Source of the DNA: Mucilaginibacter sp. L3T2-6 | GTDB lineage: Bacteria; Bacteroidota; Bacteroidia; Sphingobacteriales; Sphingobacteriaceae | Length of the DNA: 64,000 bases | NCBI RefSeq assembly: GCF_030519355.1 | Contig: NZ_JAUMKC010000001.1 | Coordinates: 62,001 to 126,000, forward strand | Direction: 5' to 3' | In this document: positions 16,300 through 26,342 of the stretch, one piece after another | Layout of the letters: every line of letters starts with the position of its first letter | How positions within the stretch are numbered: position 1 is the stretch's first letter | The notes under the pieces: model-generated | Told to the model about the DNA's origin: nothing | What the model saw: only the letters and a program-made list of their open reading frames with translations | The model's database searches: none | Position numbers and translations under genes: made by a program

Positions 16300-17838
16300 A
16301 TGGCTGGAGGTAAACAAACCCCAAGACAACGAATGATGGGCATTCTGTACCTGGTGCTTTTGGGCCTGGTAGCATTAAGTATCCCCGATAGTTTTTTGGA
16401 CGCACTTCGTAACGTAACAAACAGTCTCGATACATCTACCAAAAATGTTGGTAAAGGCATTGACGACACCTATTCGGCTTTCGAAAAAACCAAACTTAAA
16501 GAACAGGCTGAAAGAGCAAAGCCAATATACGCAAAGGCAAAAAAGGCCAGTGAGATTGCAAATTCCCTTGTTTCGTATGTTCAAACCCTGAGAGACCAGT
16601 TATTGCAGGAAGGCGGTGGTATAAACCCTACAACAAATGACGTAGACGCCCGTGATAACCTCGATATTTCGCCACGTGTAATGGTAACCGAAGGAAAGGG
16701 AAAAGAACTGCGTGAAAAGATCGAGCAGACAAAAGAAGCTTTGCTGGCACAGTTGAATGACAGGGAGCGCCAGGGAATTAATTTCTCCCTTGATGCCACT
16801 GAACCTAAGACCACTGCAGGTCAGGGTCCCAGAAAATCATGGGAGGAAGCATATTTTGGTGACGGTATTCCGCTGGGTGCTGCTATGACAACCCTGGCAA
16901 AAATTCAGACCGATGCCAAAAGTGCTGAAAATGAAGTTGTAAAACGTATTTTGGGCGAAGTTGACCAGGCGCAGGTAAATCTGGACCAGTTTGCTGCGGT
17001 CGCAGTAGCTCCAACAAGCTATGTATTGGTTGGGCAGCCCTATACTGCTGATGTATTTCTTACTGCGTATGACTCAAAGCTGTCTCCGAATATTACAGTC
17101 GGTGGCTCTCCGTTAGCTGTCGAGGCAGGAAAGGGTAAATACAACGGCAGCACCAGCAGTGAAGGACCTCACACATGGCAGGCTACGATCAACGTAAAGC
17201 AAACTGACGGAACGATAAAAACTTATACAACACCGCCGCAAACTTATATGGTTGCGCGCCCGTCGGCCGTAGTATCGCCTGATAAAATGAATGTGCTGTA
17301 CATCGGCGTACCAAACCCTGTTTCGGTTTCAGCGCCGGGCGTTCCTAAAGAAAAATTAAAAGTATCGATAAGCAGCGGCAGCCTGAGCGGTTCAAATGGT
17401 AAATATACGGCCACTGTCAGCAGCATAGGGGAGGCTACTGTTTCTGTTTCTGGCGAGCTAACACCTGGTAAGGTATCATTCCTGGGCAGCACTGTATTTC
17501 GTGTGAAGCGCATTCCTCCACCAAAGGCAGCTTTTGCGGGCAGAAGCGGTGGTGTAACCAGTGCTGCTAATTTAAGGGCGCAGGACAGGTTATTTGCCAA
17601 GCTTGAAAATTTTGAATTCGACGCTAAATTTAATATTACACGGTTCACACTGCTGGTTGCAAAGCCACGCCAGGACGTGATTATATATACAGCGAACGGC
17701 GGCGAACTTACCAGCCAGATGCGTACGGCTATGAGCTCGGTTACCCCCGGTTCAACCGTAGTGTTTAAGGATATTATAGCTGTCGGTCCGGATGGAGTAC
17801 AACAGGGACTTGACCCGATAGCGTTTAGCGCTAATTAG
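16300..17838 (+). CDS. gldM: Gliding motility / T9SS motor protein GldM
   Basis: The 512-aa GldM has a short cytoplasmic start with the PRQRMMG motif, one transmembrane helix (about 12-30), and a long periplasmic part built of beta-rich domains that reaches the GldKN ring. The family-typical start (MAGGKQTPRQRMM), the LDALRNV...SL helix and the C-terminal RFTLLVAKPR and GPDGVQQGLDPI segments are all present. It pairs with GldL to turn proton-motive force into rotation and secretion. One base separates its stop from the gldN ATG. Confidence 0.96.
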   Translation: MAGGKQTPRQRMMGILYLVLLGLVALSIPDSFLDALRNVTNSLDTSTKNVGKGIDDTYSAFEKTKLKEQAERAKPIYAKAKKASEIANSLVSYVQTLRDQLLQEGGGINPTTNDVDARDNLDISPRVMVTEGKGKELREKIEQTKEALLAQLNDRERQGINFSLDATEPKTTAGQGPRKSWEEAYFGDGIPLGAAMTTLAKIQTDAKSAENEVVKRILGEVDQAQVNLDQFAAVAVAPTSYVLVGQPYTADVFLTAYDSKLSPNITVGGSPLAVEAGKGKYNGSTSSEGPHTWQATINVKQTDGTIKTYTTPPQTYMVARPSAVVSPDKMNVLYIGVPNPVSVSAPGVPKEKLKVSISSGSLSGSNGKYTATVSSIGEATVSVSGELTPGKVSFLGSTVFRVKRIPPPKAAFAGRSGGVTSAANLRAQDRLFAKLENFEFDAKFNITRFTLLVAKPRQDVIIYTANGGELTSQMRTAMSSVTPGSTVVFKDIIAVGPDGVQQGLDPIAFSAN

Positions 17839-17839
17839 A

Positions 17840-18820
17840 ATGATTATGAAAAAGATTTTAATTGCCATACTTTGCCTTGCCTGCGTTTCGGGCTATGCAC
17901 AAAGGCGCAGGAATAAAAAGCCTGCTGCAACCCCCGCTGCCACACAGCAGTCGCAGCAGCCTTCGACGGCTAATCCTAACAATCCCGTAAACTTAGGAAG
18001 CCCTAATGGCGGCGTTAGCGCGGCGCCGGCCGATACTTCAAAGAAAAAACCTTTTGAAGCCCCGTTGGATGGTTATTTTAAGAAAAGCAATATCTTAAGC
18101 GCCAGGGTAACGCCATATCCTAACCTGAGGGAGTCGGATGCTGCGTTTGTTAAACGTATCTGGCGGGAGATTGATGTACGCGAAAAAATGAACCAATACC
18201 TGGCTTCTCCTAAACAGCCTTTAATTAATGTGATATTAGCCGCTGTTGACGCTGGTGAGATGACCGCGTATGACCCAACACCCACTAAGGATGACCCGGG
18301 AGGCGACAGGTTCTTAGTTCCGTTGGCACAGGGGAAAGCAAGGAGCAGAATGGCTGACAGCGCTGTGGTTGATAAGTTTGATGCGAACGGTAACAAGATA
18401 GGATCTACTGTGCAGGCCGGCGAATTTAATCCTGACAGTGTGGTAAAGTATAGAATCAAGGAAGACTGGATATTCGACAGGCAGCGTTCTATTTTTGAAC
18501 CACGCATTATAGGCATCGCACCTATGGTGAAAGTGAAAGTTGGCGCTACCGAAGATTACCAGCCGGCATTCTGGATTTACTTCCCTGAAGCAAGGCATGT
18601 GCTGGCTACCAAGGAAGTAGTTAACCGTAGTAATGATGCGACGGGGTTGAGCTTTGACGATGCACTTGTTAAGAGATTGTTTACGAGCTATATTGTTAAG
18701 GAATCTAACGATAAAGATGAACGCATCAAGGACTATATGAACGGTATCGACAGGCTCTATGAGGCAGAAAGAATAAAGAAGAATCTTGCCGACTGGGAGC
18801 TGACGTTGTGGCAGGAATAG
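17840..18820 (+). CDS. gldN: Gliding motility / T9SS ring protein GldN
   Basis: The 326-aa GldN (PorN) has a signal peptide (cut near SGYAQ) and a low-complexity Ala/Gln/Pro segment (about 25-70). The conserved body follows: FKKSNILSARVTPYPNLRESDAAFVKRIWREIDVREKMN and ILAAVDAGEMTAYDP, then EDWIFDRQRS and the IAPMVKVKV strand. It is the partner of GldK in the periplasmic ring. The start may be the ATG at 17840 or 17846. A terminator follows 35 bp after the stop. Confidence 0.95.
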   Translation: MIMKKILIAILCLACVSGYAQRRRNKKPAATPAATQQSQQPSTANPNNPVNLGSPNGGVSAAPADTSKKKPFEAPLDGYFKKSNILSARVTPYPNLRESDAAFVKRIWREIDVREKMNQYLASPKQPLINVILAAVDAGEMTAYDPTPTKDDPGGDRFLVPLAQGKARSRMADSAVVDKFDANGNKIGSTVQAGEFNPDSVVKYRIKEDWIFDRQRSIFEPRIIGIAPMVKVKVGATEDYQPAFWIYFPEARHVLATKEVVNRSNDATGLSFDDALVKRLFTSYIVKESNDKDERIKDYMNGIDRLYEAERIKKNLADWELTLWQE

Positions 18821-18854
18821 TTTGGAAAAGCCCGGTAGTCAGAAAGATATATGG

Positions 18855-18880
18855 AGCCTCTGTGATACAGGGGCTTTTTT
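18855..18880 (+). terminator. Rho-independent terminator after gldN
   Basis: Arms AGCCTCTGT (18855-18863) and ACAGGGGCT (18867-18875), with one G-U pair and a 3-nt loop, precede a T-run. It closes the gldKLMN operon. Confidence 0.9.
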
Positions 18881-18894
18881 AATTTACCCCCTGG

Positions 18895-20700
18895 CTATGA
18901 TTCCTGTCCGAAGTAACTTACAATCGCTTTTGCCTGCTTTAAGTTCACAACCTCCTGCAATTCCGCTTCGGTAGCAGCTTTCACCTTCTTTACTGATTTA
19001 AAGTATTTGAGCAGTTTTTCAGCTGTGGTTTTACCTATGCCTTCAATCAGTTCCAATTCGGTTACCAACGTTCCCTTGTCGCGCTTTTTACGATGGAAAG
19101 TGATCCCAAAGCGGTGCGCCTCGTCACGCAGGTGCTGGATTACTTTCAGGGTTTCCGACTTTTTATCAAGATATAATGGATATTGGTCGTTGGGGTAATA
19201 AAGTTCTTCCAAACGTTTCGCAATGCCGATGACGGTTACCTGCTTTTCTATGCCTAACAGTTTCAGGCTTTTCATGGCCGCGGAAAGCTGCCCCTTGCCA
19301 CCGTCTATAACTATCAGTTGCGGAAGCTCTGTGCCTTCATCCAGCATGCGGCGGTAGCGGCGGTGAACGGCCTCTTCCATGGTGGCAAAGTCGTTCGGTC
19401 CTTCAACGGTCTTTACGTTAAAGTGGCGGTAGTCTTTTTTTGAGGGCTTACCGTCCTTAAAAACTACGATTGCTGATACGGGGTATTTACCCTGGAAGTT
19501 GGAATTGTCAAAGCATTCAATATGGCGTGGCAATTGGTTCATCCTCAAATCTTTCATCATTTGGGTGAGCAGCCGTTCGGTACGCACTTCGGGGTTAAGC
19601 TTTTCGTACTGGTCCAGCTTATCCCGCTTAAAGAAATGCACATTCTTTTGTGACAGGTCGAGCAATTTCTTTTTCTCGCCAAGCTTGGGTACCGTGAACT
19701 TTATTTTTTCATCTTCCAAATCGATATTGAAAGGCACGATGATTTCCCGTGAGTGACTGTTATAGCGGGTTCTGAATTCGGAAATGGCGAGAGTGAGCAA
19801 TTCTTCATCGCTTTCATCCAGCCGTTTTTTTAACTCAATAGTTTGCGTTTGGATAATGGTACCATTCATCACCTTTAAGTAATTAACAAACGCATATTTT
19901 TCTTCGGAGGCGATGCTGAACACATCCACATCGGTAATGGATGAATTTACAACGGTCGACTTACTTTGATAGTTTTCCAGCAACTCAAACTTCCGTTTCA
20001 GCCGGTGGGCATATTCAAAGTTCATTTCAGACACGGCCTTTTCCATATCGGCTTTCAACTCGCGCAGCACAGAGCCAATTTTGCCATTCAGGATATCCAT
20101 TATCTCCTCAATGTTATGGTTATAGTCTTCCTCGGTCTGGTAATCCTGGCAAGGGCCTTTGCAATTGCCTAACTGGTATTCAAGGCAAACCTTAAATTTT
20201 CCTTTCTCGATATTCTCGCGGGTGAGCGCAAGGTTGCAGGTGCGCAGCGGAAACGTTTCTTTTATCAGTTCCAGTATGTTGTGCATCATGCTCACCGAGG
20301 CATACGGGCCGAGGTATTTTGATCCGTCGCGTATGATGCGCCTGGTCCAGAAAATGCGGGGATAGTTTTCATTCTTGATGATGATCCAGGGGTAGGTTTT
20401 ATCATCCTTGAGCATCACGTTATAACGTGGCTGGTGCTTTTTAATCAAGCTGTTCTCCAGCAGCCAGGCATCAACTTCTGTATCAACTATCGTAAATGTG
20501 ATATTTCGTATTTTGGAAACCAGTACTTTGGTCTTTGCATTGACATGGTTATCCTTATTAAAATAGCTGCTGACACGGTTGCGCAGGTCTTTTGCCTTAC
20601 CTATATATATAAGTTCCTTTTCCTCGTCCCAGTATTGATAAACACCGGGTTTATGAGGTATGTTTTTTAATATGGAACGATAATCAAATACACTAGTCAT
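18895..20700 (-). CDS. uvrC: Excinuclease ABC subunit C
   Basis: UvrC makes the dual incisions in nucleotide excision repair. From the ATG at 20700 the protein is 601 aa. It has a GIY-YIG domain (GVY...YIGKAKDLRNRVSSYF), a Cys cluster typical of UvrC iron-sulphur proteins (CNLA...CLEYQLGNCKGPC), the UVR coil that binds UvrB, the RNase H-like endonuclease (ECFDNSN, VIDGGKGQL) and C-terminal helix-hairpin-helix motifs (LIEGIGKTTAEKLLKYF). The longer reading from 20733 adds residues encoded by repeated ATGACTAT words, so I reject it. Confidence 0.95.
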   Translation of the reverse strand: MTSVFDYRSILKNIPHKPGVYQYWDEEKELIYIGKAKDLRNRVSSYFNKDNHVNAKTKVLVSKIRNITFTIVDTEVDAWLLENSLIKKHQPRYNVMLKDDKTYPWIIIKNENYPRIFWTRRIIRDGSKYLGPYASVSMMHNILELIKETFPLRTCNLALTRENIEKGKFKVCLEYQLGNCKGPCQDYQTEEDYNHNIEEIMDILNGKIGSVLRELKADMEKAVSEMNFEYAHRLKRKFELLENYQSKSTVVNSSITDVDVFSIASEEKYAFVNYLKVMNGTIIQTQTIELKKRLDESDEELLTLAISEFRTRYNSHSREIIVPFNIDLEDEKIKFTVPKLGEKKKLLDLSQKNVHFFKRDKLDQYEKLNPEVRTERLLTQMMKDLRMNQLPRHIECFDNSNFQGKYPVSAIVVFKDGKPSKKDYRHFNVKTVEGPNDFATMEEAVHRRYRRMLDEGTELPQLIVIDGGKGQLSAAMKSLKLLGIEKQVTVIGIAKRLEELYYPNDQYPLYLDKKSETLKVIQHLRDEAHRFGITFHRKKRDKGTLVTELELIEGIGKTTAEKLLKYFKSVKKVKAATEAELQEVVNLKQAKAIVSYFGQES

Positions 20701-20733
20701 AGTCATTTTCACAATAACCCAGGTAATAGTCAT

Positions 20734-20880
20734 GCGTCATTTTGAGGAAGGAAGCAATCCCTGCGCATGCTAATAAAAGGTTCAAAATTCATACGGTCAC
20801 CAGCTGACGCTTACGGGTTAAAACGAGCATCTGGTTCATGACTGTACTTTGCAGAGGTTGCTTCGTGCCTCAAAATGACG
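20734..20880. repeat. REP-like intergenic palindrome, copy 1
   Basis: The left arm (20734-20765, with GTCATTTTGAGG and GAAGCAA) and right arm (20851-20880) are near-perfect reverse complements over about 30 nt. They share the core of two other copies at about 54.4 kb and 60.0 kb. It lies between pbp1A and uvrC. Confidence 0.8.
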
Positions 20881-20890
20881 ATGCGGAATA

Positions 20891-23134
20891 TCAGAATCCC
20901 AATCTTTTATCTACCTCCGTTGTACCCTGCTGCTGTTGCTGGTACTGGCTGCAATCCAGCACGATACTCACACCGCCTTTAGGAGCATCAAAATCGACAT
21001 TTCGTTTAATGCCGAGCGCGGGGTTATTATATACGCGCTTCATAAAGCCGGCAAATATCGGCAGGGCGGAGTTGGCGCCCTCCCCAAGGCGTGTTGAGCG
21101 GAAGTGAATATCGCGGTCTTCGCAGGCTGTCCATACACCGGTAACCAGCTGCGGTGTAATACCCATAAACCAGCCATCAGAATTGTCCTGGGTAGTACCG
21201 GTCTTGCCGCCGACAGGATTGTTAAAGCCATAGCGGTAACGCAGGCGCGAGCCGGTGCCATCCTCTATCACACCTTTAAGCATTGATGTCATTACATAAG
21301 CCGTTTGTGCGTCCATCGCCTGGACCACCTTTGGCGTATGGGTGTAAATCACGTTGCCGTTTTTATCTTCTATGCGTAAAATATAAGTGGGTTCTGTCCA
21401 TGTGCCATGATTTGCAAATACGGAGTACGCGCCGGTCATATCATAAACTGAGGCATTGAAAGTGCCCAGGCATATTGACGGATATGGCGGTACATCGCTG
21501 GTAATGCCCATTTTCTTGATCAGTTCCATTACGGGCACTGGTTTAACCTCGTTCATTACATAAGCGGCGACATAGTTTTGCGAATAGCCTAAGGCCTTAC
21601 GCAAGGTAATAGCGCCGGGCAGGTAGTCGCTCATCGACTGTTTGGGTGTCCAGGGCTCCGATCCGTAGCCTGTGATGGTTACAGGTACGTTGTCTACTTC
21701 CTGGCAGGGCGAAAAACCATTTTCAATCGCTACAGCGTAGGTGAATGGCTTGGCGGTAGAGCCGACCTGCCGTGTGCCTAATTTAACCTGGTCGTATTTA
21801 AAATGCTCGAAGTTTGTACCGCCCACCCAAGCCTTTACATAGCCGGTTGTAGGATCCATGCTCATCAGCGCGTTACGCAAAGTCATTTTTGTATAAACAA
21901 TGGAGTCGATAGGCTTCATCAGGGTATCAATGTCCCCGTGCCAGGTAAACAGGTTAACGGTATCCGGCGTATTGAAATTCTCGCGTATTTCCTCTTCTGA
22001 TTTGCCCTGTAGTTGTAGTTGTTTATACCTGTCAGAGCGAAACATTCCCTGATCGAGCAATAATTTATAGTTTTTTATACTTCTGGCACGGTTAACCCCT
22101 TTCCATTGGTTATCAAACTCAACCTGCAGCTTTTTCATATATTCCTGCTGTGCTTCCTCGGCATATTGCTGCATGGTGGCATCAATAGTGGTGTATATTT
22201 TAAGGCCATCGCGGTCGAGATCGTAAGGCGTGCCATCACTTTTAGTGATATTCTGGTCCTTAAATATTTTTTGAATTTCCTGTTTCAGTACCGCCCTGAA
22301 GTAGGGTGCGGGCCCGTCATTATGGGTTGTGAGACTAAAGTTAAGCCCGATCGGCTTTGCTTTTAATTCCGCGGCCTGACCGCCGCTTAAAAAGCCCTGC
22401 TTATCCATCAGGTCGAGAATGGTATTACGGCGGGCCAGTGCGCGGTCGGGATGGCGAATCGGCGAATAGTACACCGTTCCTTTTAACATACCTACAAGAA
22501 GAGCCGCCTGATCAGGTGTGAGTTTATCGGGCGTAACGTTAAAGTAAGTACGTGCTGCCGATTTAATACCAAACGTATTATATGCGCCAAAACTAACAGT
22601 GTTGAGATACATCGTCACGATCTCTTCCTTGGTATAGCGTCTTTCGAGGCGGATGGCTATAATCCATTCTTTTAGTTTCTGTGTAAAGCGCACGAAAGGA
22701 TTTCGCGAAGGCACGTCGGTAAAAAGATTTTTGGCTAACTGCTGGGTGATGGTACTCGCGCCCTGCTTTTTGCCGATCATCGTAAAAAAAACAATCCCGG
22801 GTAAACGCTGAAAGTCTATACCTGAGTGCTCTTTAAAACGCACATCTTCGGTAGCTATTAAAGCATTTACCACGTTTGGCGATAACTGCGAGTAATTTAC
22901 GCTTGATCTGTTTTGTACATAATAGGTGCCTAATACTGACTTATCAGCAGCCAGAACTTCGGAAGCCTGGTTGCTTTTAGGGTTCTCTATAGCGCGGAAT
23001 GAGGGCAGCGGGCCAAACAAACCGAAATAGGTAACAACCAGCAGCAATATAAAAAGCGCCACAAAAGCAATAAGCGTTTTCCAAATGTACCAGTTATACC
23101 GGCGTATGTCTTCCGGTCGGAGTTTAATAATCAT
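20891..23134 (-). CDS. Class A penicillin-binding protein (PBP1A type)
   Basis: The 747-aa protein builds peptidoglycan. It has a single N-terminal membrane anchor (about 18-38). The glycosyltransferase 51 domain (about 60-240) has catalytic Glu96 in ATEDVRF and GASTITQQLAKNLF. The transpeptidase domain (about 410-700) has S459xxK462 (STAK), SQN (518-520) and KTGT (644-647). All motifs are intact. The start codon is 5 bp after the sprE stop, so the two genes form an operon. Confidence 0.95.
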   Translation of the reverse strand: MIIKLRPEDIRRYNWYIWKTLIAFVALFILLLVVTYFGLFGPLPSFRAIENPKSNQASEVLAADKSVLGTYYVQNRSSVNYSQLSPNVVNALIATEDVRFKEHSGIDFQRLPGIVFFTMIGKKQGASTITQQLAKNLFTDVPSRNPFVRFTQKLKEWIIAIRLERRYTKEEIVTMYLNTVSFGAYNTFGIKSAARTYFNVTPDKLTPDQAALLVGMLKGTVYYSPIRHPDRALARRNTILDLMDKQGFLSGGQAAELKAKPIGLNFSLTTHNDGPAPYFRAVLKQEIQKIFKDQNITKSDGTPYDLDRDGLKIYTTIDATMQQYAEEAQQEYMKKLQVEFDNQWKGVNRARSIKNYKLLLDQGMFRSDRYKQLQLQGKSEEEIRENFNTPDTVNLFTWHGDIDTLMKPIDSIVYTKMTLRNALMSMDPTTGYVKAWVGGTNFEHFKYDQVKLGTRQVGSTAKPFTYAVAIENGFSPCQEVDNVPVTITGYGSEPWTPKQSMSDYLPGAITLRKALGYSQNYVAAYVMNEVKPVPVMELIKKMGITSDVPPYPSICLGTFNASVYDMTGAYSVFANHGTWTEPTYILRIEDKNGNVIYTHTPKVVQAMDAQTAYVMTSMLKGVIEDGTGSRLRYRYGFNNPVGGKTGTTQDNSDGWFMGITPQLVTGVWTACEDRDIHFRSTRLGEGANSALPIFAGFMKRVYNNPALGIKRNVDFDAPKGGVSIVLDCSQYQQQQQGTTEVDKRLGF

Positions 23135-23139
23135 GATAG

Positions 23140-26100
23140 TTAAAAATTTCGCTGGTAATAATCTAAATAGCTATCCAGCAATTTTGCATCGGCTAATTTA
23201 TTCAGATTTTCCTGCGTTATTATAAAAAACGTGTATTTCTCTTTGGCCACCTTCATAATATCCGGTAACAAAGGCCTCACCTCGCGGGCAAATTTCCTGG
23301 CATCGTCAAGAGAATAGAAACGGCCGATATATATCACCTGGTTGTCGGCGCCAACAGGCAGCAACTGATGCTTTATCCCTTTGCCGGCATAATTTGCCCT
23401 GATGAACTGCCCGAAACCAAAACGCGTAGATGCCAGATTAGTTGTACCGCTATATACATTTACTGCAACATAATAGTTGGTACTGTCTTTTTCTGAAAAA
23501 ATTGACGGCACAAGATCAACCTTTTTTAAATCCTGTTGTGCCTGCTGCGTTATGGCGGGCGTTTGCTGCTGCGCAATGGCGGCTACGGTATCGGCATGTT
23601 GAACCGGTTGCTGCTTAACCACTGGTGGTATAATCCGGGCTTGATTAGGAACGGTATCCGGTTTTCTTTCAGCCATTGGTGGTTGGGCAACGGTATCCGG
23701 CCTTTTCACCGCAGCCTGTTGTGTGGCAACAGTGACAGGCTTTTTAATGACGGCTTGTTCTTGTCCTACTGTATCCGGCTTTTTAACGGGAGGGCGAACA
23801 ACCGGCGGAGGCGTTACCCCGGCCGGGGGCGCCGGTTTTGGCTGCAGTTTTTCAATCCGTTGCTGCGGTTTTTGCAGCGCGTATACTGCACGCGGGTCTA
23901 CCGCCGGCCTGTAGGCGGTTTCCTTTTTATAAGCAGGGTCGAGGGTAAACGGGATATCCTGCGGATTATCATCTGCTAATACAACCGGCCTGGCCTGCAT
24001 TTCAGCAATATTAGCGCTGATAAATGCCAACTGCTCGTTAACTAATGGCGTAACCAGTTTATCGTCAGGGTATCTGGCGGCTATTTGCTTCAGGCTGTCG
24101 GTAAACGGCCCTATTTTTTCGCTATGGCCCTCGGCGATAGTTTTCAAATAGAACAGCTGCGCCGCCAGCTTGTTGTTCGGATATTGTTTGAATATCGGCG
24201 GCACGCCGGCAATCACCTCACTGTATTTCCGGCTGGCATAAAGATCAAACACTTTGTTGTAGGCGGCTGTAAATCCGGCATTAGCATCATCCAGCTTTTT
24301 TGCATAGTCAGGATCGGAAATTATTTTGGCAAACGGCGTATCTGCATAGTCTTTTAACAGCAGATTCTTGTATTTATCGCTTTTTGCGGCGTCAACATCG
24401 CTATAAAGCCGGTACAGGTTATAATAGACTACAGCTTTGTTAGGATCTGATGAAAAGCGGGCTAATATATTTTCGTAGGCTATTATGGCCTCCTTTTTAT
24501 CCGCAAGTATGTCGCGGTAAAAATTGGCAATATCCACGTAAGCATGGTAAACCCTCAGGTTCGACTGTGCAAGCAATTCGGGCGTAAGCGGAAGTCCCTT
24601 TACCAGTTCGTTACGATAGCCGCTCACTCCCGCTGAGCCCGCCTTCGCGGTCATGGCGGTTTGTATTCCTGCAGGTGCATCGGGGTCAATAACCGTGGCA
24701 GTAGCCTGGTTGCCGGTGATATCGCTGTTCACCCGATTGCTGCGCCGCCAGTTGTCCTCCAGTTTACGGTCGCCCCAGCGGCGTTTAAAATCGCTGTAAC
24801 CCTGGCTTACCGCAGCGGTGTTATAAAAATAAAATGTGCTGCCGGCATTGTTTTGTCCGGATTGCCGGCCCTGACCCCGTCGCCCCGGGGTACCCGGTAA
24901 GCCGCCGGCCACATCGGCATTGCCATTATTAACTGCATTATACGCGCCGTTAGCCGCCGTTGTAGCGGACACGCCGGCCTGTTGCTGCAGTATCTTGTCG
25001 TTCACCATTTTATCTATAACCGAATCACGCTTTTTCTGATCCATCCGGGCTAAGGATTGCAGGGTGTCTTCACGGGCAATCAACTGGTAAGCATCCGCCA
25101 GTAATTTCAGATTTGCATTCATTTTCCGTATAGATGCATAGCCCGGATAATTCGGGGGCAGCGCCATCAGCGTACTGTCGTAATATTTCTTAGCGCTCAG
25201 GTAATCGGCTTTGTTTTTAAAGTAAATGGTGGCAAGGCGCAAATAGGACAAGCCTTTCTGACTTTGATTAATTGTACTGTTGCTGACCGATAACTTGTAA
25301 TCTTTAATGGCGTCATCAATATTTTTGTCAGCCATCTGCAATTCGCCCACCTGGTAATATATCTGGTCTTTAAAATCCCGGTTGTCAGGGTCCTTCAGCA
25401 ATGCACGCAGGCGCTCAGTACGGCTGGTCTTTATCCCGTTACGGGCATCCTCAATCCTGATCTTGTTCAGGCTGGCGTTAAAGGCCATCTCGAACGAGAC
25501 ATTGCTGCGGGCAATCTTACTGTAATGGGCAACTGCATCCGCGGGTTTTTGGTTAAGCTCTTCCAACTGACTTAGTATAAAAGTCCACCGCAGGCGTTTT
25601 ACCCGGTCGCCACAATGCTCAATAGCAAGTTTAGCCATCGCTTCACCGTCTGCATATTCCTGGGCATAAATATCATACTGCAATTTTGTAGCATATATAT
25701 CGGCTATAAGGTTTTTATTCTTTTTAGGGTCGATATTCTGAATAGCTGTATCAATGGTCAGTTTGGCTTGCGGCAGTAACCCCTGGTACATCAGCGAGCG
25801 CGCCTTCCAGGTAAGTGCGTCCTGCACCAGGTCCTTCCTGTCGGGAAACGAACGGATAACGTAGCTGAAGAACTCGTTTGCGTTAAAATAATTCCCCTCC
25901 AGGTAATTGGCCTTGCCTATAACCAAATACGCATCGCCCAGGTAATGGCTTTGCTCCTTAATATTGATTATTTTGTTGCCTTTAGCTATGGCCTCTTCCA
26001 GGTCCTTGTCGGGCGTGCTGCTTTGCGCTGTAGTATCAGGATACACCGCTAAAACCTCATTGTAATTATCCAAAAACGCGGATTCATAGGCAACCAGCTT

Positions 26101-26274
26101 CAGGCGCAGTAATTCTTTTGCATTAAAGAGGACGTTATAGTGTGCGGTGAGGTTCTGCATTGCCCGGTTAAAACCGCTTTTTTTTTCAAGCGAACAACCG
26201 GCAGTAATCAGTAAGGCTATCAAAAGCAGTAGGTTAAGTTGCTTAAGTGTATAGAATTTAAAAGTCCTGTTCAA
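23140..26274 (-). CDS. sprE: T9SS/gliding lipoprotein of the SprE/PorW family
   Basis: The 1044-aa lipoprotein (ITAGC, Cys27) has the family start (SGFNRAMQNLTAHYNVLFNAKE) followed by a long TPR solenoid (about 50-790). A Pro/Gln/Val linker with repeated KPDTV units (about 800-925) follows. The C-terminus is a compact SPOR-like domain (about 930-1044, with NYYVAVNVYSG and YIGRFYSLDDARKFA). SprE/PorW is needed for type IX secretion and gliding and links the secretion ring to other outer-membrane parts. The gene heads an operon with pbp1A and diverges from the ATP synthase operon across 68 bp. Confidence 0.88.
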   Translation of the reverse strand: MNRTFKFYTLKQLNLLLLIALLITAGCSLEKKSGFNRAMQNLTAHYNVLFNAKELLRLKLVAYESAFLDNYNEVLAVYPDTTAQSSTPDKDLEEAIAKGNKIINIKEQSHYLGDAYLVIGKANYLEGNYFNANEFFSYVIRSFPDRKDLVQDALTWKARSLMYQGLLPQAKLTIDTAIQNIDPKKNKNLIADIYATKLQYDIYAQEYADGEAMAKLAIEHCGDRVKRLRWTFILSQLEELNQKPADAVAHYSKIARSNVSFEMAFNASLNKIRIEDARNGIKTSRTERLRALLKDPDNRDFKDQIYYQVGELQMADKNIDDAIKDYKLSVSNSTINQSQKGLSYLRLATIYFKNKADYLSAKKYYDSTLMALPPNYPGYASIRKMNANLKLLADAYQLIAREDTLQSLARMDQKKRDSVIDKMVNDKILQQQAGVSATTAANGAYNAVNNGNADVAGGLPGTPGRRGQGRQSGQNNAGSTFYFYNTAAVSQGYSDFKRRWGDRKLEDNWRRSNRVNSDITGNQATATVIDPDAPAGIQTAMTAKAGSAGVSGYRNELVKGLPLTPELLAQSNLRVYHAYVDIANFYRDILADKKEAIIAYENILARFSSDPNKAVVYYNLYRLYSDVDAAKSDKYKNLLLKDYADTPFAKIISDPDYAKKLDDANAGFTAAYNKVFDLYASRKYSEVIAGVPPIFKQYPNNKLAAQLFYLKTIAEGHSEKIGPFTDSLKQIAARYPDDKLVTPLVNEQLAFISANIAEMQARPVVLADDNPQDIPFTLDPAYKKETAYRPAVDPRAVYALQKPQQRIEKLQPKPAPPAGVTPPPVVRPPVKKPDTVGQEQAVIKKPVTVATQQAAVKRPDTVAQPPMAERKPDTVPNQARIIPPVVKQQPVQHADTVAAIAQQQTPAITQQAQQDLKKVDLVPSIFSEKDSTNYYVAVNVYSGTTNLASTRFGFGQFIRANYAGKGIKHQLLPVGADNQVIYIGRFYSLDDARKFAREVRPLLPDIMKVAKEKYTFFIITQENLNKLADAKLLDSYLDYYQRNF

Positions 26275-26331
26275 TTTATCAGATGGTTATAAAAGCCTCG
26301 CTAATTTACTAAAATAACCCAACGGGATTAA

Positions 26332-26339
26332 TAAATTTG
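26332..26339 (+). promoter_or_regulatory. Bacteroidota -7 box TAAATTTG for the atp operon
   Basis: The box ends 3 nt before the atpZ ATG at 26343. It overlaps an in-frame TTG at 26337, which cannot be the start if this box is used. Confidence 0.6.
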
Positions 26340-26342
26340 CAT

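Noticed and set aside
20734..20880. CRISPR-like repeat
   Set aside because: Arms are inverted, not direct, with no regular spacers and no cas genes in the window.
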